Under the pieces are notes generated by a model, which was given only the letters and a program-made list of their open reading frames with translations, made no database searches and had not been told where the DNA came from. Below are positions 8,645 to 16,862 of a DNA stretch of 64,000 bases, piece after piece. The translations under genes were made by a program, and so were the position numbers. This stretch comes from Streptomyces yatensis (GTDB lineage Bacteria > Actinomycetota > Actinomycetes > Streptomycetales > Streptomycetaceae). Positions within the stretch are counted from its first letter, which is position 1. Every line of letters starts with the position of its first letter. The stretch covers positions 7,874,001 through 7,938,000 of the forward strand of contig NZ_CP072941.1 in the NCBI RefSeq assembly GCF_018069625.1. The letters run 5' to 3'.

Positions 8645-8709
8645 CGCGCATGACGTTACCCCAGGTCTCGTACGTCGGAGAACGAGGGATTCGCGGTAGC
8701 GTCGGGGCC

Positions 8710-9192
8710 ATGAGCGAGCCGATGTCGGCCGGATGGCCCGGCCCACAGCCCGATACGGCGGCCGAGCGGGCCCAGGAAGCCACGCCCGGGCCGCTTCCGG
8801 GGGCTGGTGTGGCGCCAGGTGCGGAGGCGGTCCCCCACCCGGTCACGGGCGGGGCCGGGGAGACGGATCCCGGGTCCGGGACGGGGCGGGAAGAGGCCTC
8901 GGAGCCGGTGTCGGAGGGGGTATCGGTGGGCGTGCCGGAGTCGGCGCCCGAGCCCGTGCCGGAGCCGCCCGGCCCCGCTGAACCGGCCCCGCTCGGCGTG
9001 GACCGCACGCCCACCGGCGTCCCCGAGGTGGATGCCCGGCTCGACCGGCTGGCCGACGCCGACCACCTTGAGACGAGCGGGCATCTGGAGGTGTACGAGG
9101 ATGTCCACGGGGGTCTTCGCGACACGCTGACAGCACTCGACCGGCGGCCCGGACCCCCCGCGCCCGGCCCCCGGCCCCCGTCCGCTGCGTAG
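8710..9192 (+). CDS. hypothetical protein, Pro/Gly-rich with conserved C-terminal segment
   Basis: The product is 160 aa. The first 95 residues are low complexity (Pro, Gly, Glu, Ala) and look disordered. The last 60 contain a charged, probably helical segment (GVPEVDARLDRLADADHLE, then EVYEDVHGGLRDTLTALDR). That C-terminal segment resembles a small protein commonly found just before tlyA in Streptomyces; no function is known to me. ATG 8710 is the only sensible start and lacks a clear ribosome site, so a leaderless message is possible. It lies 107 bp before tlyA in the same direction and may be cotranscribed with it. Confidence 0.7.
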   Translation: MSEPMSAGWPGPQPDTAAERAQEATPGPLPGAGVAPGAEAVPHPVTGGAGETDPGSGTGREEASEPVSEGVSVGVPESAPEPVPEPPGPAEPAPLGVDRTPTGVPEVDARLDRLADADHLETSGHLEVYEDVHGGLRDTLTALDRRPGPPAPGPRPPSAA

Positions 9193-9281
9193 ACGGCACC
9201 GTCGGCTGGGCACGCGACCCCGTCCGTTACGCGAACGATGTCGTCCGCTGCGCAAAGACCTCGTCCGCTACATGATCGACC
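9178..9281. repeat. degenerate ~20-bp direct repeats before tlyA
   Basis: Five imperfect units sharing CGTCCGYTGCG-like cores (9178, 9199, 9222, 9243 and 9262, approximately) fill the space between the hypothetical gene and tlyA. They are weakly conserved and may be remnants of slippage. Confidence 0.4.
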
Positions 9282-9299
9282 TCAGGAGCTGAACCACCC

Positions 9300-10208
9300 G
9301 TGGCAGTGACCCGCCCACGACGCGTACGACTCGACGCGGAGCTGGTGCGCCGCAAGCTGGCCCGTTCGCGTGAGCATGCGAGCCAGCTGATCGCCGCGGG
9401 CCGGGTCACCGTCGGCGGGGCGGTGGCGACCAAACCGGCCACGCAGGTGGAGACCAGCGCGGCCGTCGTCGTGATCGAGGACGACAGCGATCCGGATTAC
9501 GTCTCGCGCGGTGGCCACAAGCTCGCGGGGGCGCTGTACGCGTTCAGCGAGGAGTACCGGGAGGGTGTGGGCGGGGGCGCGGGGCAGCGCTCCGGGGTCC
9601 GCCCGGGCGTGGGAGCTGGTGCCGGTGTTGGCTCTGGTGCCGGGTTGAAGGTCGCCGGGCGGCGGGCGCTGGACGCGGGTGCGTCGACCGGAGGCTTCAC
9701 GGACGTCCTGCTGCGCGCGGGCGTGGCGCAGGTGCTCGCCGTCGACGTCGGCTACGGCCAGCTCGCCTGGTCGCTGCAGAGCGATGAACGCGTCAGTGTT
9801 TACGACCGTACAAACGTACGCGAGCTGACACTTGAGGGGATTGGTGGGGAACCGGTGGACCTGGTGGTCGGTGACCTCTCCTTCATCCCGCTCGGGCTGG
9901 TACTGCCCGCCCTCGTGCGGTGCGCGGCGCCCGACGCCGATCTGGTGCTGATGGTCAAACCACAGTTCGAGGTCGGCAAGGAGCGGCTGGGCAGCGGGGG
10001 AGTGGTCCGCAGCGCCGAACTGCGCGCCGAAGCGGTGCGCACGGTGGCCGGGCGGGCGGCGGAACTCGGACTGGGCGTGCTGGGCGTGACCGCCAGCCCG
10101 CTCCCGGGGCCGTCGGGCAATGTCGAGTACTTTTTGTGGATGCGCGCCGGGGCGCCGGCACTGGACCCGGCGGATGTTGACCGTGCAGTGGCGGAGGGGC
10201 CCAGTTGA
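9300..10208 (+). CDS. tlyA: TlyA family rRNA (cytidine-2'-O)-methyltransferase
   Basis: The product is 302 aa. An N-terminal S4 RNA-binding domain (about 8-65) precedes an FtsJ-type SAM methyltransferase with DAGASTGGFTD (125-135). The catalytic tetrad candidates are Lys73 (GGHK), Asp in GDLSFIPL, Lys in VKPQFEVG and Glu in GNVEYFLW. TlyA methylates cytidines of 16S and 23S rRNA 2'-OH and thereby confers capreomycin sensitivity in mycobacteria. A Gly-rich insert of about 27 residues (89-115) separates the S4 and methyltransferase domains and is unusual. GTG 9300 has AGGAG at 9284-9288; GTG 9306 is equally possible. It overlaps nadK by 4 nt and heads a tlyA-nadK-recN series conserved in actinobacteria. 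Confidence 0.93.
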   Translation: MAVTRPRRVRLDAELVRRKLARSREHASQLIAAGRVTVGGAVATKPATQVETSAAVVVIEDDSDPDYVSRGGHKLAGALYAFSEEYREGVGGGAGQRSGVRPGVGAGAGVGSGAGLKVAGRRALDAGASTGGFTDVLLRAGVAQVLAVDVGYGQLAWSLQSDERVSVYDRTNVRELTLEGIGGEPVDLVVGDLSFIPLGLVLPALVRCAAPDADLVLMVKPQFEVGKERLGSGGVVRSAELRAEAVRTVAGRAAELGLGVLGVTASPLPGPSGNVEYFLWMRAGAPALDPADVDRAVAEGPS

Positions 10209-11245
10209 CCACTTCAGAAGCAGCGCAGGAGAAGGAAGCAGCGCCCGTGTCCGAGACGGCAGTGCCCGGGGCGGGTGCGGCCGGGGCGGGCGTGGCCGGG
10301 GCGGCCATGCCTGTAACGGAGCACGCGCCGTCGATGCCGGCGGCCGAGCCGACGGCGGACCGCACTGTCTTCCTGCTTGCGCACACCGGCCGCCCGGCGG
10401 CCATCCGCAGCGCCGAACTGGTCGTTCAGGGGCTGCTGCGCAGCGGAATCGGGGTACGGGTGCTCGCCGCCGAGGCCGCGGACCTGCCGCTGCCACCCGC
10501 TGTCGAGCGCGTCGACGCGGACCGTGACGTGCTGAACGGCTGTGAGCTGCTGATCGTGCTCGGCGGGGACGGGACGCTGCTGCGCGGAGCGGAGTTCGCG
10601 CGGGTCTCGGGCGTGCCGATGCTCGGGGTGAACCTCGGGCGGGTGGGCTTCCTGGCCGAGGCCGAGCGGGATGACCTCGACAAGGTCGTGGACCGGGTGG
10701 TGACCCGGCAGTACGAGGTCGAGGAGCGGATGACGATCGATGTGCTCGTCCGCAACGACGGGCACATCGTGCACACGGACTGGGCGCTGAACGAGGCGTC
10801 GGTCGAGAAGGCGGCGCGGGAGCGGCTGCTCGAGGTCGTCACGGAGGTCGACAACCGGCCGGTCTCGCGCTTCGGCGGCGACGGTGTGGTCTGCGCGACT
10901 CCGACCGGCTCGACGGCGTACGCGTTCTCGGCGGGCGGGCCGGTGGTGTGGCCCGAGGTGGAGGCGCTGCTGATGGTGCCGATCAGCGCCCATGCGCTGT
11001 TCGCCAAGCCGCTGGTGACGTCGCCGAAGTCGGTGCTCGCGGTGGAGGTGCAGCCGCAGACGCCGCATGGGGTGCTGTGGTGCGACGGCCGCCGCACGGT
11101 GGAGCTGCCGGCGGGGGCGCGGGTGGAGGTACGGCGGGGTGCGGTACCGGTGCGGCTGGCCCGGCTCCACCATGCGTCGTTCACGGACCGCTTGGTCGCC
11201 AAGTTCGCGCTGCCGGTGGCGGGGTGGCGGGGGGCGCCGCACTAG
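10205..11245 (+). CDS. nadK: NAD kinase
   Basis: It phosphorylates NAD to NADP with ATP or polyphosphate in the cytosol. From TTG 10205, which overlaps the tlyA stop as TTGA, the product is 346 aa. The GGDGT motif (120-124), the LNEAS motif and PTGSTAYAFSAGG are present. The kinase itself begins at about residue 53 (RTVFLLAHTGRP); the preceding residues are an Ala/Gly-rich extension absent from most family members of about 300 aa. GTG 10247, with GAAGGAAG about 8 nt upstream, or ATG 10334 may be the true start. Synteny with the tlyA-ppnK-recN order of M. tuberculosis supports the call. Confidence 0.93.
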   Translation: MTTSEAAQEKEAAPVSETAVPGAGAAGAGVAGAAMPVTEHAPSMPAAEPTADRTVFLLAHTGRPAAIRSAELVVQGLLRSGIGVRVLAAEAADLPLPPAVERVDADRDVLNGCELLIVLGGDGTLLRGAEFARVSGVPMLGVNLGRVGFLAEAERDDLDKVVDRVVTRQYEVEERMTIDVLVRNDGHIVHTDWALNEASVEKAARERLLEVVTEVDNRPVSRFGGDGVVCATPTGSTAYAFSAGGPVVWPEVEALLMVPISAHALFAKPLVTSPKSVLAVEVQPQTPHGVLWCDGRRTVELPAGARVEVRRGAVPVRLARLHHASFTDRLVAKFALPVAGWRGAPH

Positions 11246-11267
11246 TCCGCTGGGTGCGGGTGCGTGT

Positions 11268-11352
11268 GGGATCCAGCCCCTCCGGCGATTGAGGAGCGGG
11301 GTCCGGGGCGGAGCCCCGGCGGGGGTCCAGGGGGCGGAGCCCCCGGGGGGCT
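11268..11352. repeat. Streptomyces dispersed intergenic repeat with GC hairpins
   Basis: The nadK-recN gap holds CCAGCCCCTCCGGCGATTGA followed by GAGCGGGG and two hairpins, CCGGGGCGGAGCCCCGG and GGGGGCGGAGCCCCC. The first motif occurs in reverse orientation near 56782-56812. I know the same motif as a recurrent intergenic element in Streptomyces genomes. It could also act as a terminator for nadK. Confidence 0.7.
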
Positions 11353-11459
11353 TTCCGCCGGAGGCGCCCGCGGTCCGCACCGGGCATGTGTGCGGGTCGA
11401 CCCCACAAGTGGCGCCCCTTCGTCGCATCGCACCGGCCAAACCTCGTATGGTCGTGCAC

Positions 11460-13193
11460 GTGCTGGAGGAGATGCGGATACGTGCGCTGGGCGTCATCGA
11501 CGACGCGGTCGTCGAGCTGTCGCCCGGCTTCACCGCGGTGACCGGTGAGACCGGCGCGGGCAAGACCATGGTCGTCACCAGCCTCGGGCTGCTGCTGGGC
11601 GGCCGGGCCGATGCCGCCCTGGTGCGGATCGGGGCCAAGGCGGCGGTCGTCGAGGGGCGCATTTCGGTCGACGCCCGTTCGGCGGCGGCCGTAAGGGCCG
11701 AGGAGGCGGGCGCCGAGCTCGAGGACGGCGTGCTGCTGATCAGCCGTACGCTCTCCGCCGAGGGGCGGTCGCGCGCGCATGTGGGCGGCCGGTCGGTGCC
11801 CGTGGGGCTGCTGGGCGAGCTGGCCGACGATCTGGTGGCCGTGCACGGCCAGACCGATCAGCAGGGCCTGCTGCGGCCCGCCCGGCAGCGGCAGGCGCTG
11901 GACCGGTACGCGGGGGCCGCGGTGGCCGGGCCCCTGGAGAAGTACGCGGGGGCCTATCGCCGGCTGCGCGCCGTCACGGCCGAGTGGGAGGAATTGACCA
12001 CGCGGGCCCGCGAGCGCGCGCAGGAGGCGGATCTGCTGCGGTTCGGGCTCGAAGAGGTCGCGGAGGCCGAGCCACGGCCCGGAGAGGACGTCGAGTTGGC
12101 GGCCGAGGCCGAGCGGCTGGGGCACGCCGAGGCCCTGGCGTCCGCCGCCGCCCTCGCGCACGCCGCCCTCGCCGGGAACCCGGAGGACCCGGAGGGCGTG
12201 GACGCGGCCACTCTGGTCGCGGGCGCCCATCGCGCCGTTGAGGCCGTGCGCTCCCATGACTCGGCGCTGGCCGGGCTCGCCGACCGGATCGGTGAGATCG
12301 GCATCCTGGTGTCGGATGTGGCCGGGGATCTCGCGGGGTACGCCGACAACCTCGACGCCGACCCGATCCGCCTGGGTGCCGTCGAGGAGCGCCGCGCCGC
12401 GCTGGCGCAGCTGACCCGTAAGTACGGCGAGACCATCGCGGACGTGCTGGCCTGGGCGGAGCAGGGCGCCGCCCGGCTGGCCGAACTGGACGGCGACGAC
12501 GACCGCATCGGCGAGCTGGCCGCCGAGCGCGACGCGCTCCGCGCCGAGCTGGGCGAGCTGGCGCAGACGCTCACCGACGCCCGTACGGAGGCGGCGGGGC
12601 GTTTCGCGGAGGCGGTCACGGCCGAGCTGGCCTCGCTGGCGATGCCGCATGCCCGGGTCACGTTCGCGATTCACCAGACCGAGACGGAGACGGACGGCAT
12701 CGAGGTGGGCGGCCGCGCGGTCGTCTTCGGGCCGCACGGGGCCGACGAGGTCGAGCTGCTGCTCGCCCCGCATCCGGGCGCCCCGCCCCGGCCGATCGCC
12801 AAGGGCGCCTCCGGGGGTGAGCTGTCCCGGGTGATGCTCGCGGTGGAAGTCGTCTTCGCGGGCTCCGACCCCGTACCGACGTATCTCTTCGACGAGGTGG
12901 ACGCGGGCGTCGGCGGTAAGGCGGCGGTCGAGGTGGGCCGCCGGCTGGCCAAGCTCGCGCGTTCCGCGCAGGTCGTGGTGGTCACCCATCTGCCGCAGGT
13001 CGCGGCGTTCGCCGACCGGCATCTGGTGGTCGAGAAGACCAACGACGGGTCGGTGACACGCAGCGGGGTGAAGGCCATGGAGGGCGAGGACCGCGTACGG
13101 GAGCTGTCGCGGATGCTCGCGGGCCAGGAGGACTCCGAACTCGCGCGGGCGCATGCGGAAGAGCTCCTGGAGGCGGCACGCGCGGGACGCTGA
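11460..13193 (+). CDS. recN: DNA repair protein RecN
   Basis: The product is 577 aa, an SMC-like ATPase acting early in double-strand break repair. The N-terminal half-ATPase has Walker A GETGAGKT (29-36). A central coiled coil of about 300 residues rich in Ala, Glu and Arg follows. The C-terminal half carries the signature KGASGGELSRVMLAVE and Walker B PTYLFDEVDAGVGG. GTG 11460 (VLEEMRIRALGVIDD) matches the family N-terminus. No ribosome site is visible, and TATGGT at 11447-11452 could be a -10 box giving a leaderless message; ATG 11448 is the alternative. No LexA box was seen. The position after nadK is conserved across actinobacteria. Confidence 0.95.
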   Translation: MLEEMRIRALGVIDDAVVELSPGFTAVTGETGAGKTMVVTSLGLLLGGRADAALVRIGAKAAVVEGRISVDARSAAAVRAEEAGAELEDGVLLISRTLSAEGRSRAHVGGRSVPVGLLGELADDLVAVHGQTDQQGLLRPARQRQALDRYAGAAVAGPLEKYAGAYRRLRAVTAEWEELTTRARERAQEADLLRFGLEEVAEAEPRPGEDVELAAEAERLGHAEALASAAALAHAALAGNPEDPEGVDAATLVAGAHRAVEAVRSHDSALAGLADRIGEIGILVSDVAGDLAGYADNLDADPIRLGAVEERRAALAQLTRKYGETIADVLAWAEQGAARLAELDGDDDRIGELAAERDALRAELGELAQTLTDARTEAAGRFAEAVTAELASLAMPHARVTFAIHQTETETDGIEVGGRAVVFGPHGADEVELLLAPHPGAPPRPIAKGASGGELSRVMLAVEVVFAGSDPVPTYLFDEVDAGVGGKAAVEVGRRLAKLARSAQVVVVTHLPQVAAFADRHLVVEKTNDGSVTRSGVKAMEGEDRVRELSRMLAGQEDSELARAHAEELLEAARAGR

Positions 13194-13342
13194 CCTTCAC
13201 CCGAAAGGGTGGTACCGCGGACGTACGGGCGAGCTCGGGGTAGACGTCGCCGGGGAGCGTTGCGACGAGGGTTCGGCGAGTGCTGGCATCCTTGGGCGGT
13301 CCCTCCGTTTCGCCCCGTCACCGTCTCAGGAGCTCCGCCCGC

Positions 13343-14503
13343 GTGAGCAGTACCGCGAGTAGCACCCCGGTCCCGCCGCACGGGCAGCCGTCGCTGCACG
13401 CCGTTCAGGTGCTGGGCGGCGGGAGTTCGGGCAGCGGGGTGCACGTGCGGTCGTTGTCGGCCGGGCTGGTGGCGCGCGGGCTGCGGGTGACCGTCTGCGG
13501 GCCCTGGAGCGCCGAGCGGGGCTACGGCTTCGCCGAGACGGGAGCGCGGTTCACCGGGCTCGACGCCCTGACGGGCGCCGGAAGCATGGCGTCGCTGCGC
13601 AGGGCCACCCAGGGGGCGGCCCTGGTGCACGCCCATGGGCTGCGGTCGGGGCTGCTGGCCGCCGTGGCGCTGCGTGGCCGGAATGTGCCGCTGATCGTCA
13701 CCTGGCACACCCGCGTGGACGCCGAGGGTGCGCGGGCCCGTCTCGTCGGACTGATGGAGCGCCGGGTGGCGCGGGCCGCCGCGATCGTGCTGGGGGCCTC
13801 CTCGGATCTGGTGGAGCGGGCCAGGGCCCGCGGCGCCCGCGACGCGCGGCTGGCCCCGGTCGCGGTGCCCGCACCGCGCCCGGCACCGGAGCCGGGCGAT
13901 GGCCGCCGCCAGAAGGCGCGGGCCGAACTGGGCGTGGTGGAGCGGCCGTTGCTGGTCACGGCGGGCCGGCTGGAGGCGGTGGCCGGGCACGGCCCGCTGC
14001 TGGACGCGGCGCGGCGCTGGCGCGGGCTGGATCCGCAGCCGCTGCTGGTGGTGGCGGGGGAGGGGCCGGACCGCGCGGTGCTGCAGCGCCGGATCGACCT
14101 GGAGGGGCTGCCGGTGCGGCTGCTCGGCCGGCGTGAGGATGTACCGGGGCTGCTCTCGGCGGCCGATGTGGCGGTGCTTTCCAGCCGCTGGGAGGCGCGC
14201 TCGCTGCTGGCCCAGGAGGCGCTGCACGCGGGGGTGCCGCTGGTGGCGACGGCGGTGGGCGGGGTGCCGGAGCTGGTCGGGGACGCGGCCGAACTCGTCC
14301 CGTACGGCGACCCGGAGGCTCTGGCAGAGGCGGTGACCGGGCTGCTCGCGGATCCGGTGCGCCGGGTGGAGCTCGCCGCGGCGGGGCGGGCGCGGACGGC
14401 CGGCTGGCCGACGGAGGACGACACCGTCGCCCATGTCCTCAGCGTCTACGATGAGTTGGTGCAGACCTTTCTGCGTGAAGGGGTTGACGGGCCCGGTCGT
14501 TGA
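13343..14503 (+). CDS. GT4-family glycosyltransferase
   Basis: The product is 386 aa with two Rossmann domains of GT-B type. The N-terminal nucleotide-binding-like start is HAVQVLGGGSSGSGVHVRSL. The C-terminal donor-binding half has GRREDVPGLLSAADV, RWEARSLLAQEALHAGVPLV and VGGVPELVGDAAELV, including the EX7E-type region. It probably transfers a sugar from a nucleotide sugar to an unknown acceptor and is cytosolic or membrane-peripheral. GTG 13343 has CAGGAG at 13327-13332 with 10 nt spacing; the longer upstream frame is not supported. It follows recN by 149 bp on the same strand. Confidence 0.88.
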   Translation: MSSTASSTPVPPHGQPSLHAVQVLGGGSSGSGVHVRSLSAGLVARGLRVTVCGPWSAERGYGFAETGARFTGLDALTGAGSMASLRRATQGAALVHAHGLRSGLLAAVALRGRNVPLIVTWHTRVDAEGARARLVGLMERRVARAAAIVLGASSDLVERARARGARDARLAPVAVPAPRPAPEPGDGRRQKARAELGVVERPLLVTAGRLEAVAGHGPLLDAARRWRGLDPQPLLVVAGEGPDRAVLQRRIDLEGLPVRLLGRREDVPGLLSAADVAVLSSRWEARSLLAQEALHAGVPLVATAVGGVPELVGDAAELVPYGDPEALAEAVTGLLADPVRRVELAAAGRARTAGWPTEDDTVAHVLSVYDELVQTFLREGVDGPGR

Positions 14504-14530
14504 TCGGCAGGGTGCTGGGCAGAGGAACGA

Positions 14531-14542
14531 GAGAGCGCTCTC
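14531..14542. promoter_or_regulatory. LacI-type operator palindrome upstream of GH64 gene
   Basis: GAGAGCGCTCTC is a perfect 12-bp palindrome centred between 14536 and 14537, 72 bp before the glucanase start. It has the central CG geometry of LacI/GalR operators and resembles the CebR operator TGGGAGCGCTCCCA that controls glucan utilisation in Streptomyces. No LacI-family gene lies in the window, so the regulator would act in trans. Confidence 0.65.
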
Positions 14543-14613
14543 AATTCGCTTCTCCCGTTACCCCCCACGCCATTTTCCCGGCAACCCCCACTACGCCGAG
14601 GAGCACCATCATC

Positions 14614-15786
14614 ATGATCAGTCGTAGGAAGCTGCTGGGTGGCATAGCCGCCTCCGCCGCTGCCGCGGGAACGGGCCTGGCCTTCGCCGGTGGCCGCGCC
14701 AGCGGTGCGCCGAGCGCGAAGGCCGCCGCCTCCCTGCCCCTGACCGTCGTCAACAAGACGGGGCAGTACGACAACGCATCGGTCTGGCTCTACATCGTCG
14801 GCAACGAGGGCGACCGGCAGGTCCACGTCACCCCCGACGGCACCATCGCCCCCGTCGCGATGTCCGACAACGGCTCGGACGGCTTCACCGACTACGCGAT
14901 CCCGCTGGCCGGAAGCGGCGACACCAAGCTGAACCTGCCGCAGATGTCCGGCCGGATCTATGTCGCGCTCGGCTCGAAGCTCAAGCTGAAGGTGGTCGAG
15001 GACGGGGCGGGCAAGGCCGCGCTGCAGTACCCGGCCGGCTGGGTGTCCGGCGACCCGAACTTCGACATCATGCACGACTGCGCGGAGTTCACGTACAACG
15101 ACTCCGGGATGTTCTGCAACACCACCATGGTGGACATGTTCAGCGTCCCGCTGTCGATCCACCTCACCGGCGCCCAGGACCAGACCACCGGCACCCTCAA
15201 GGACGGCGCCCGCGCCAAGGTCTTCTCCGACCTCGCCGGCGTCGACGCCTACAAGAAGCTGATCGTCGGCGACAATCTGCGGGTGATCGCTCCGGGCCAT
15301 GGCATGGGCGCGGGGCTGTTCGCGGAGGACTACTTCGCGTCCTACATCGACCAGGTCTGGGACGCCTACGGATCGAAGGACCTCAAGGTCACCACCAACG
15401 CGGGCACCTTCACCGGCCGGGTGAGCGGCGGGAAGTTCTCCTTCACCGGCCCGGCGTCGGTCTCCTTCGACAAGCCCTCCACCAAGGACGTGCTGTTCTG
15501 CGACGGCGCCCTGGCCGCGCCCAACGACGGGACGACGGGCCCGGTCGCGGCGATCCTCGGCGCGGGCTTCAACCGCACGACGCTGCACAACACCGATGCC
15601 CAGCCGACCACCGACCCGGCCGCCTTCTACGGCGAGGAGGTCACCAACCACTACGCCAAGGCCATGCACGCGGCGACGGTGGACGGCAAGGCGTACGGCT
15701 TCGCCTTCGACGACGTGGCGGAGTTCGCGTCCTACATCCAGGACACGGCGCCCAAGGGGATCACGCTCACGCTGACTCCGTTCTAG
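14614..15786 (+). CDS. Tat-exported GH64 beta-1,3-glucanase
   Basis: The product is 390 aa. The N-terminus SRRKLLGGIAASAAAAG is a twin-arginine signal, with processing likely near residues 32-40. The mature part matches glycoside hydrolase family 64, laminaripentaose-producing beta-1,3-glucanases. The family catalytic pair Glu154/Asp170 of the S. matensis enzyme corresponds to Glu158 in AEFTYND and Asp174 in MVDMFS, with the same 16-residue spacing. A thaumatin-like half follows. It would degrade fungal or algal beta-1,3-glucan outside the cell. ATG 14614 follows GAGGAG at 14598-14603. Expression is probably repressed through the palindrome at 14531. Confidence 0.92.
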   Translation: MISRRKLLGGIAASAAAAGTGLAFAGGRASGAPSAKAAASLPLTVVNKTGQYDNASVWLYIVGNEGDRQVHVTPDGTIAPVAMSDNGSDGFTDYAIPLAGSGDTKLNLPQMSGRIYVALGSKLKLKVVEDGAGKAALQYPAGWVSGDPNFDIMHDCAEFTYNDSGMFCNTTMVDMFSVPLSIHLTGAQDQTTGTLKDGARAKVFSDLAGVDAYKKLIVGDNLRVIAPGHGMGAGLFAEDYFASYIDQVWDAYGSKDLKVTTNAGTFTGRVSGGKFSFTGPASVSFDKPSTKDVLFCDGALAAPNDGTTGPVAAILGAGFNRTTLHNTDAQPTTDPAAFYGEEVTNHYAKAMHAATVDGKAYGFAFDDVAEFASYIQDTAPKGITLTLTPF

Positions 15787-15829
15787 GGGGCGGGGTGTCC
15801 GGCGGGGTGTGACGCCTGCGGCGTGCTTG

Positions 15830-15945
15830 TTCCCCTCCCCGCCCCTTCCCGTAACTGGGGCTTCGCCCCAGACCCCGCGGGGCTCGGGGGTGAAGCCGCT
15901 GACGTGCGGTGGAGCTGCATGCCGGTGCCGTGGGGAGGGGAGCGG
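15830..15945. repeat. dispersed repeat element, copy 1
   Basis: The copy starts with a TTCCCCTCCCCGCCCC-type end and continues with the hairpin CTGGGGCTTCGCCCCAG. It ends with a partly complementary GTGGGGAGGGGA. It shares blocks with the copies at 16028 and 56731. No coding potential was found. Confidence 0.7.
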
Positions 15946-16027
15946 CCCGTCGGGCGGGGTGGGTTCCGGTCGCGGTTCGGTACAGGGCGGCCGGGCGGGG
16001 AGGTGTTCGTGGCGTGTGGTGTGTTTG

Positions 16028-16195
16028 TTCCCCTCCCGCCCCTTCCCGCAACTGGGGCTTCGCCCCAGACCCCAGACCCCAGACCCCGAGCCCCAGGCCC
16101 CACGCCCCAGGCCTCGAGCCCCAGGCCCCGGGGGTGATGCCCCTGACGTGTGGCGGAGCCGCATGTCGATGCCGTGGGGAGGGGGACAGCTCGCC
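16028..16195. repeat. dispersed repeat element, copy 2, with internal CCCCAG expansion
   Basis: This is a second copy about 200 bp downstream, in the same orientation as copy 1 and followed by the same flanking block (GGGTGGGYTCCGG, CAGGGCGGCYGGGCGGGGAGGT). The pair is thus a tandem duplication of a unit of roughly 200 bp. Between 16068 and 16135 it carries short AGACCCC/AGGCCCC repeats that lengthen it. Confidence 0.7.
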
Positions 16196-16380
16196 GGGCC
16201 GGGTGGGCTCCGGCTGCCGTTCGGCACAGGGCGGCTGGGCGGGGAGGTCTCTGCGGCGCACGGCGGGGCGGCGCCGCGGAGGGTGAGGGAGCCACTCCCC
16301 GCCCGGCTACACGTCCGGCGACCCGCCCGGCGGCACGGGGGGACGCCGGGCGGGAAGCCCGGGCACTGCGGGACGGCCCG

Positions 16381-16840
16381 CACCCGCGTCGGGCGGGGCG
16401 GCACCCGTGTCGGGGCCCCGCACCCGTGCAGGGTGAGCCGCACCCGTTCGGGGTGAGCCGCACCCGTTCGGGGTGAGCCGCACCCGTTCGGGGTGAGCCG
16501 CACCCGTTCAGGGTGAGCCGCACCCGTTCAGGCGGGGCGTAAACGCGTCACGCGGGGCGTGACCGCGTCAGGTGGGCCGCACCCGTGCCAGGCGGCCCGC
16601 ATCCGTGTCCGGCGGGGCGTACCCGTGCAGGGTGAGCCGCATTCGTGTCACGCGGGGCGTAACCGCGTCAGGTGGGCCGCACCCGCGTCAGGCGGCCCGT
16701 ACCCGTGCAGGGTGAGCCGCATCCGCGTCAGGTGAGCCGCACCACGCGCCAGGCGGGCCGCACCCGCGTCGGGCGGCTGGCACCCGCGTCACGTGGGCCG
16801 CACCCGTGTCAGGCAGCCCGCACCCGCGTCACGCGGGGCA
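16381..16840. repeat. 23-unit minisatellite with 20-bp period
   Basis: About 23 consecutive 20-bp units keep an exact register from 16381 to 16840. A common unit is CACCCGTTCGGGGTGAGCCG, present three times without change at 16441, 16461 and 16481. Others vary at the CG-TCA/GGG core and end in GCCG, GCGT or GGGCCGC. Blocks recur at distances of 80 and 100 bp, so multi-unit duplications occurred. The 20-bp period is not a multiple of three, which argues against coding. The rest of the 1,076-bp gap (15787-16862) between the convergent GH64 and PucR genes holds only the two dispersed repeats and GC-rich filler. Confidence 0.9.
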
Positions 16841-16862
16841 GGCAGTGTGGGGCGCCGCTGCG

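Noticed and set aside
9178..9281. tRNA or structured RNA before tlyA
   Set aside because: Only degenerate direct repeats are present; no cloverleaf or conserved loop could be drawn.
16381..16840. CRISPR array
   Set aside because: Units are contiguous 20-bp degenerate repeats without unique spacers of constant length, and no cas genes are present.
15787..16862. hidden gene in the repeat-rich kilobase
   Set aside because: Open frames on both strands consist only of translated repeats with Pro/Arg/Gly composition, and the 20-bp array does not keep a reading frame.
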